From Panacibacter ginsenosidivorans (GTDB taxonomy: Bacteria; Bacteroidota; Bacteroidia; Chitinophagales; Chitinophagaceae), in assembly GCF_007971225.1 (NCBI RefSeq), contig NZ_CP042435.1, forward strand, positions 1,863,501 to 1,927,500: 64,000 bases of DNA, given 5' to 3'. Below are positions 59,825 through 64,000 of this stretch, piece after piece (position 1 is the first letter of the stretch; every line of letters begins with the position of its first letter). Position numbers and translations under genes: made by a program. The notes beneath the pieces are model-generated. The model ran no database searches and was not told where the DNA came from. It worked only from the letters and a program-made list of their open reading frames with translations.

Positions 59825-62692
59825 TTATGCTTCTGCTTCTGCATAAGAACTTACAGGTTCGCAGGTACAGATAAGATTTCTGTCTCCGTGCGTATTGTTG
59901 ATCCTTGCAACGGAAGGCCAGAATTTATTTTGCGTTACATAATACAGCGGGAATGCAGCTTCCTGTCTTGTATATGCGTGGTTCCATTCGTTGGCACAAA
60001 CAACGGCTTGTGTATGCGGTGCATTTTTTAATGCATTATCTCTCTTATCTGCAGTGCCATCTTCAATGGTCTTTATTTCTTCACGTATCCTGATGAGCGC
60101 ATCGCAGAAGCGATCCAATTCTGCCTTGTCTTCACTTTCCGTTGGCTCTATCATGATTGTGCCGGCAACAGGGAAGCTCATGGTTGGCGCATGAAAACCA
60201 TAATCCATTAAACGCTTGGCCACATCTTCTGCTTCTACCTCTGCACTCTTTTTGAAAGGGCGAAGATCAACAATGAATTCATGCGCACACTCTCCGTTGT
60301 GGTTTGTGTAGAGAATATCAAAATGTTTTTCCAAACGAGCACGCATATAATTTGCGTTGAGTATTGCATATTCAGTCGCAGCTTTTACGCCCGTTGCACC
60401 AAGCATACGAATATATCCGTAAGAAATTAATAAAATAGATGCAGAACCATATGGCGCAGCACTTACAGCATTTGAAGTTTGTTCATTAACATGACCAGGC
60501 AAAAACGGAGCAAGATGTTTTGCGCAGCAGATAGGCCCCATACCCGGACCACCACCACCATGCGGAATAGCAAATGTTTTATGCAGGTTAAGATGACAAA
60601 CATCCGCACCAATTAAACCAGGTGCTGTTAACCCAACCTGGGCATTCATGTTTGCACCGTCCATATACACCTGGCCACCTTGTTCATGAATAATAGCAGT
60701 AATTTCTTTTACGGTTTCTTCATACACACCATACGTACTCGGGTAAGTGATCATGATGCCGGAAAGATTGTCCGCATGTTGTGCAGCTTTTGCTTTCAGG
60801 TCTTCAACATCAATGTATCCATTCTCTAATGCTTTTACTACAACCACTTTCATACCCGCCATTACTGCACTTGCAGGATTGGTACCATGCGCAGAAATTG
60901 GAATCAGCATTACATTACGATGATGATCGCCACGACTTTCATGATATGCTTTAATAGTAAGCAATCCTGCATACTCACCCTGCGCACCACTGTTGGGTTG
61001 TAAACTGCATGCATCAAATGCGGTGATCTCGCAGAGATAATCACTTAACTCTTTTATCATTTGCTGGTAACCCGCAGTTTGATCAACAGGTGCAAACGGA
61101 TGCATCTTAGCCCAATGGCTCCAGCTTAATGGGATCATCTCACTGGCTGCATTTAATTTCATAGTGCAGGAACCGAGTGAGATCATCGAAGTATTTAACG
61201 AAAGATCTTTATTTTCTAATTGTTTGATATAACGCATTACCTGGCTTTCACTGCGGTAAATGTTAAACACGGGGTGCGTTAAATAAGAAGAAGTGCGTGC
61301 AAGATTCAAAGGAATATGCCTTGGTTCATCATCTTCTTCAATATCGAATGCAACAGGATCAACATCGTTCTCAAAACAATTGATCAGATCATACAGATCA
61401 TCTACTGTTACTGTTTCATCAATTGAAATACCAATAAGGTTGTTATTAATATATCTTAAATTGATCTGTTGTCTTTCTGCTTTTTCCCTGATCGCTTTTA
61501 TATTATCAACCCTTACCGTGATGGTATCAAAATAATTATCTGATACCAGCTCAAAGCCTCTTTCTTCAATTGCTTCCGCCACCGTTTGTGTAAGTATTGC
61601 AATACGTTCCGCTATTGATTTCAATCCAAGCGGACCATGAAATACCGCATACATGGCCGCCATGTTAGCCAGCAATGCCTGCGCAGTGCAAATATTGGAT
61701 GTTGCTTTTTCGCGTTTAATATGTTGCTCTCTTGTTTGCAATGCCATACGCAATGCACGATTGCCTTGCGCATCTATGCTTACACCAATTATTCTTCCGG
61801 GGAGATTTCTTTTGAATTCATCTTTTGCAGCAAAGAATGCCGCATGAGGACCACCAAAACCTAAAGGCACACCAAAACGTTGCGCAGAACCAACTGCAAC
61901 ATCAGCACCCAATTCTCCTGGGGGGGTCAATAATGTTAATGCTAACAGATCTGTTGCCATCACTACATGTCCGCCTGCATCATGCACTTTATTCACAAAG
62001 CCACGATAATCTTCAATAGAGCCTTTATCATTTGGATATTGCACAATGGCACCACAATAACTTGTATCGATCAACGCAGTGGCGTAATTACCATATACCA
62101 GTTCAACGGCTATTGGCGTTGCTCTTGTTACCAACACATCTTTTGTCTGCGGAAAAATTTCGTTGTCTACAAAAAATTTTGGCCTTTCTACCCTGTCTGT
62201 TTTATTTACATGATGAAAGATCATTGCCATTGCTTCTGCTGCTGCAGTGGCTTCGTCTAATAAAGATGCATTTGCAATGGGCAAAGCCGTAAGATCACTT
62301 ACCATGGTCTGAAAATTTAACAGGCTTTCCAAACGGCCCTGCGAAATCTCGGCCTGGTAAGGTGTGTATTGTGTGTACCATCCCGGGTTTTCAAAAACAT
62401 TGCGAAGAATTACAGAAGGCGTGATCGTATCATAATAACCCTGCCCGATATAGTTCTTGTAAACCTTGTTCTTCAAACTCATTTCTTTAATGAGTTTCAG
62501 GTATTCATTTTCACTAATTGCCTCCGGTAAATTCAATGGGCGCTGCATGCGGATAGCGGCAGGAACCGTATCACTGATCAGTTCTTCCAGGCTGTTCAAG
62601 CCAATTGTCTTCAGCATTTCTTTTGTGTCTGACGCACCTGGGCCAATATGCCTTGGTATAAATTCGGAAGCTTGTTTTTCGAATAAATTCAT
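59825..62692 (-). CDS. gcvP: Glycine dehydrogenase (aminomethyl-transferring), P protein
   Basis: The 955-residue PLP-dependent P protein of the glycine cleavage system, which decarboxylates glycine and passes the aminomethyl group to the H-protein lipoamide. It is the full single-chain form: N-terminal half (FIPRHIGPGASDTKEML, YQAEISQGRLESLLNFQTMV) and C-terminal half with Schiff-base Lys705 in HLNLHKTFAIPHGGGGPGMGP. The end SVARINNTHGDRNLICTCEPVSSYAEAEA is intact. gcvT and gcvH are not in this window. Confidence 0.97.
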   Translation of the reverse strand: MNLFEKQASEFIPRHIGPGASDTKEMLKTIGLNSLEELISDTVPAAIRMQRPLNLPEAISENEYLKLIKEMSLKNKVYKNYIGQGYYDTITPSVILRNVFENPGWYTQYTPYQAEISQGRLESLLNFQTMVSDLTALPIANASLLDEATAAAEAMAMIFHHVNKTDRVERPKFFVDNEIFPQTKDVLVTRATPIAVELVYGNYATALIDTSYCGAIVQYPNDKGSIEDYRGFVNKVHDAGGHVVMATDLLALTLLTPPGELGADVAVGSAQRFGVPLGFGGPHAAFFAAKDEFKRNLPGRIIGVSIDAQGNRALRMALQTREQHIKREKATSNICTAQALLANMAAMYAVFHGPLGLKSIAERIAILTQTVAEAIEERGFELVSDNYFDTITVRVDNIKAIREKAERQQINLRYINNNLIGISIDETVTVDDLYDLINCFENDVDPVAFDIEEDDEPRHIPLNLARTSSYLTHPVFNIYRSESQVMRYIKQLENKDLSLNTSMISLGSCTMKLNAASEMIPLSWSHWAKMHPFAPVDQTAGYQQMIKELSDYLCEITAFDACSLQPNSGAQGEYAGLLTIKAYHESRGDHHRNVMLIPISAHGTNPASAVMAGMKVVVVKALENGYIDVEDLKAKAAQHADNLSGIMITYPSTYGVYEETVKEITAIIHEQGGQVYMDGANMNAQVGLTAPGLIGADVCHLNLHKTFAIPHGGGGPGMGPICCAKHLAPFLPGHVNEQTSNAVSAAPYGSASILLISYGYIRMLGATGVKAATEYAILNANYMRARLEKHFDILYTNHNGECAHEFIVDLRPFKKSAEVEAEDVAKRLMDYGFHAPTMSFPVAGTIMIEPTESEDKAELDRFCDALIRIREEIKTIEDGTADKRDNALKNAPHTQAVVCANEWNHAYTRQEAAFPLYYVTQNKFWPSVARINNTHGDRNLICTCEPVSSYAEAEA

Positions 62693-62723
62693 AATATAAT
62701 AGGTTGACCACTTAAAAGATCGG

Positions 62724-62731
62724 CAAAGTTA
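62724..62731 (-). promoter_or_regulatory. Putative -7 box of gcvP
   Basis: The minus strand reads TAACTTTG, a TAnnTTTG match, 31 bases before the gcvP start codon. No -33 element is clear, and no glycine riboswitch fold is recognisable in the short leader. Confidence 0.5.
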
Positions 62732-62850
62732 ACGGTTGTAAGCGGGATAAAAAGCATCCTGTTGAACTTGGGGAAAGTCTGTGGATGATCCAAGGGATTT
62801 GAGATTCAGGATTTTTTATGTGCCTGACTTGGTGCTGCCATCAGGCTGCC

Positions 62851-62870
62851 GTTGCGTCGCACTCTTGTAC
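62851..62870 (+). repeat. R24: single B arm
   Basis: A perfect B arm with outer flank TTATGTGCCTGACTTGG on its left. There is no facing partner before the hairpin at 62925. Confidence 0.88.
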
Positions 62871-62924
62871 GGTTTGTAATTCTATTGCGCGCAGAAAACC
62901 GACCAAAGGAAACCATTAACAACA

Positions 62925-62951
62925 GGTCAGACGGCTCAAAGCCGTCAGACC
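62925..62951 (-). terminator. GC-rich hairpin after the 62953 gene
   Basis: A 12-base stem with one mismatch, GGTCAGACGGCT with AGCCGTCAGACC, has a 3-base loop and lies directly after the stop codon on the minus strand. The T run expected for an intrinsic terminator is absent. Confidence 0.45.
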
Positions 62952-62952
62952 G

Positions 62953-63435
62953 CTATGCAAACTTTCGATAATATTTTTTTGCACCAATAACAACAGGCAG
63001 CCCGATGCAAACAATTAATATAAAAGCGGCAATGGATGCTTTTGTAATATCAAAAGAAACATGGTCAAGCCTGGTCAGCGGTATAACAATCCTGTTCATT
63101 ATAGCCCAAACAAAAATACCATACACTATAGCCAAAAGAATAGTATTGGCTGCAAGCAATTTTATTTTTGGGAAAAGCAAAAAGAAAAACAGTGTAAAAA
63201 TAAAAGCGATAAGATAGTGAAAAAACAAACCTGCAAGGATCATTGACACGTTTCCATTATAAGCAACTTTTCCAAACACGGCACTTGCTATATATTGAAA
63301 AATCACGAGTGGATTTTTTCCGCCATTAGCTGTATAACTGATAATGGCGCCGATCATATCAAGTGTGCCGGCAATTAAAGCTGTTATTGCAACTGCTTTT
63401 ATAAACGATGATGAATTTTTTATGTTTCTTTCCAT
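62953..63435 (-). CDS. Four-helix membrane protein of unknown function
   Basis: A 160-residue protein starting at Met 63435 (MERNIKNSS). Hydrophobic helices lie at about 11-30, 35-48, 58-95 (two) and 100-150. FLLFPKIKLLAANTILLAIVYGIFVWAIMNRIVIPLTRL is typical of small YagU/DUF1440-type membrane proteins. The function is unknown. It lies between repeats R24 and R25. Confidence 0.65.
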   Translation of the reverse strand: MERNIKNSSSFIKAVAITALIAGTLDMIGAIISYTANGGKNPLVIFQYIASAVFGKVAYNGNVSMILAGLFFHYLIAFIFTLFFFLLFPKIKLLAANTILLAIVYGIFVWAIMNRIVIPLTRLDHVSFDITKASIAAFILIVCIGLPVVIGAKKYYRKFA

Positions 63436-63501
63436 GTGCAACAATGGTTATAAATGAAAGATAAAAATAATAGTTATGCTTTGCTACAAAATGTTATGAA
63501 C

Positions 63502-63521
63502 GTACAAGAGTGCGACGCAAC
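63502..63521 (-). repeat. R25: single B arm
   Basis: A perfect B arm in minus orientation with outer flank AGATGCCATAATAAGTAAAGCCGGGC, a flank more typical of A arms. The transporter gene ends 60 bases further on. Confidence 0.88.
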
Positions 63522-63581
63522 AGCAGATGCCATAATAAGTAAAGCCGGGCAACTAAAAAATTACTTTGGAAATATAAGCAG

Positions 63582-64000
63582 TTAATGCGGTGTCATTTCA
63601 ATTGCTTCGGCTTTACCGATCTCCTTGGCCGAAGGCATGTGTTTATATTTAAAAACAAGCGGAAAAATTATGCCGAGCACTAAAGCATACGCAGCAAAAC
63701 TGAACCATATACTTCTCCAGTCTTTCACCTCATTTGAAGTAAATTGATCAACAACCCAGCCACTGATAACGCCTCCCAAATATGCGCCTATGCCATTGGT
63801 CATAACCATAAACAAGCCTTGCGCACTTGCTCTTATTTTTATATCGGTTTCTTTCTCTACAAACAGGGACCCTGAAATATTAAAGAAGTCAAAAGCCATC
63901 CCATAAACAATCATGGATAAAATTAACAGGGGTAACCCTGTGCCCGGATCGCCGATGCCAAATAAACCAAAGCGAAGTACCCATGCAAAGATGCTCATGA
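63582..64000 (-). CDS. NupG-type nucleoside transporter, C-terminal part
   Basis: The last 138 or so residues of an MFS transporter of the NupG/XapB nucleoside:proton symporter type, cut by the window edge. Visible are helices in ILSMIVYGMAFDFFNISGSLFVEKETDIKIRASAQGLFMVMTNGIGAYLGGVISGWVVDQF and DWRSIWFSFAAYALVLGIIFPLVFKYKH. The motif YGMAFDFFNISG with the IRASAQG loop is characteristic of this family. The true N-terminus lies beyond position 64000. Confidence 0.85.
   Translation of the reverse strand, partial: MSIFAWVLRFGLFGIGDPGTGLPLLILSMIVYGMAFDFFNISGSLFVEKETDIKIRASAQGLFMVMTNGIGAYLGGVISGWVVDQFTSNEVKDWRSIWFSFAAYALVLGIIFPLVFKYKHMPSAKEIGKAEAIEMTPH

Noticed and set aside
62693-62723. A glycine riboswitch in front of gcvP
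   Set aside because: The leader after the putative promoter is only about 25-30 bases, far too short for one aptamer.
3316-62870. The paired arms as ordinary rho-independent terminators
   Set aside because: Reading outward, the element ends in A-rich rather than T-rich sequence, and it also occurs between divergent genes and singly, so termination is not its general role.
51-63521. The 20-bp repeats as a CRISPR array
   Set aside because: The repeats are kilobases apart, inverted with respect to each other, and there are no cas genes or regular spacers.
1-64000. An insertion sequence, prophage or other autonomous mobile element
   Set aside because: No transposase, integrase, recombinase or phage structural gene is recognisable. 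The holin-superfamily-IV-like gene belongs to a chromosomal family.
1-64000. tRNA or rRNA genes
   Set aside because: No cloverleaf with a GTTCGANTC-type T arm and CCA end was found in the gaps by eye. A covariance-model scan would be decisive.

Overview
The window looks like chromosome from a Bacteroidota bacterium, most likely a Chitinophagaceae-type genome. The grounds are AT-rich sequence, start codons mostly without Shine-Dalgarno motifs, several TAnnTTTG promoter -7 boxes, a TonB-dependent receptor, LytS/LytTR signalling, DUF3667 and DUF5916 proteins, AtpZ, and bacillithiol genes (bshA, ypdA). It is mostly housekeeping DNA. I found no transposase, phage, CRISPR array, rRNA or tRNA. The rightmost gene runs off the window.

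Layout: (1) 0.2-3.2 kb: pheT, a ZapB-like coiled coil and zapA. (2) 3.4-6.6 kb, minus strand: a rhodanese-thioredoxin lipoprotein, a LysM protein and a NOL1/NOP2/Sun rRNA methyltransferase. (3) 6.8-12.1 kb, minus: the alpha ribosomal operon infA-rpmJ-rpsM-rpsK-rpsD-rpoA-rplQ, followed by carA. (4) 12.4-16.8 kb, plus: a membrane AraC-type regulator, an Lnt-like acyltransferase and bioA. (5) 16.9-25.7 kb: TonB receptor, rpe, TPR lipoprotein, PD40 protein, small membrane and monooxygenase-like proteins, DUF1080 and GH3 proteins. (6) 26-28.6 kb, plus: rplU, rpmA, a 43-residue Lys/Ala histone-like protein and a PolX-PHP protein with a degraded polymerase site. (7) 28.8-39.8 kb: holin-like protein, an M16 homologue without its zinc site, DUF5916, cyanophycinase-like protein, bshA, an M28 peptidase, ypdA and unknowns. 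(8) 39.9-50 kb: DUF3667, mazG, a very large NtrY-like kinase, dxs and a LytS/LytTR pair. (9) 50-64 kb: M28 and M1 peptidases, two tandem paralogues, an esterase-like pseudoenzyme, SprT-like, AtpI/AtpZ-like, gcvP and the end of a NupG-type transporter.

The standout signal lies between the genes. A dispersed two-armed palindromic repeat occurs at 25 loci (called R1-R25 here), and 24 of the 27 intergenic gaps of at least about 130 bp contain one. Each locus has one or two 20-bp arms. Arm A is GTTGTGTCACTCACTTGTAC and arm B is GTTGCGTCGCACTCTTGTAC. When two arms are present they always face each other. Ten loci pair A with B, two pair B with B, and none clearly pairs A with A. Positions 5 and 9 of the arm change together (T/A in A, C/G in B) in all 37 arms. 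The DNA between the arms is often an inverted repeat built from variable 7-bp tandem units. The same kind of heptad array also occurs outside the arms and, in one case, inside a coding region. The layout resembles enterobacterial BIMEs (paired Y/Z REP sequences), but the sequence and the heptad interior match nothing I recognise.
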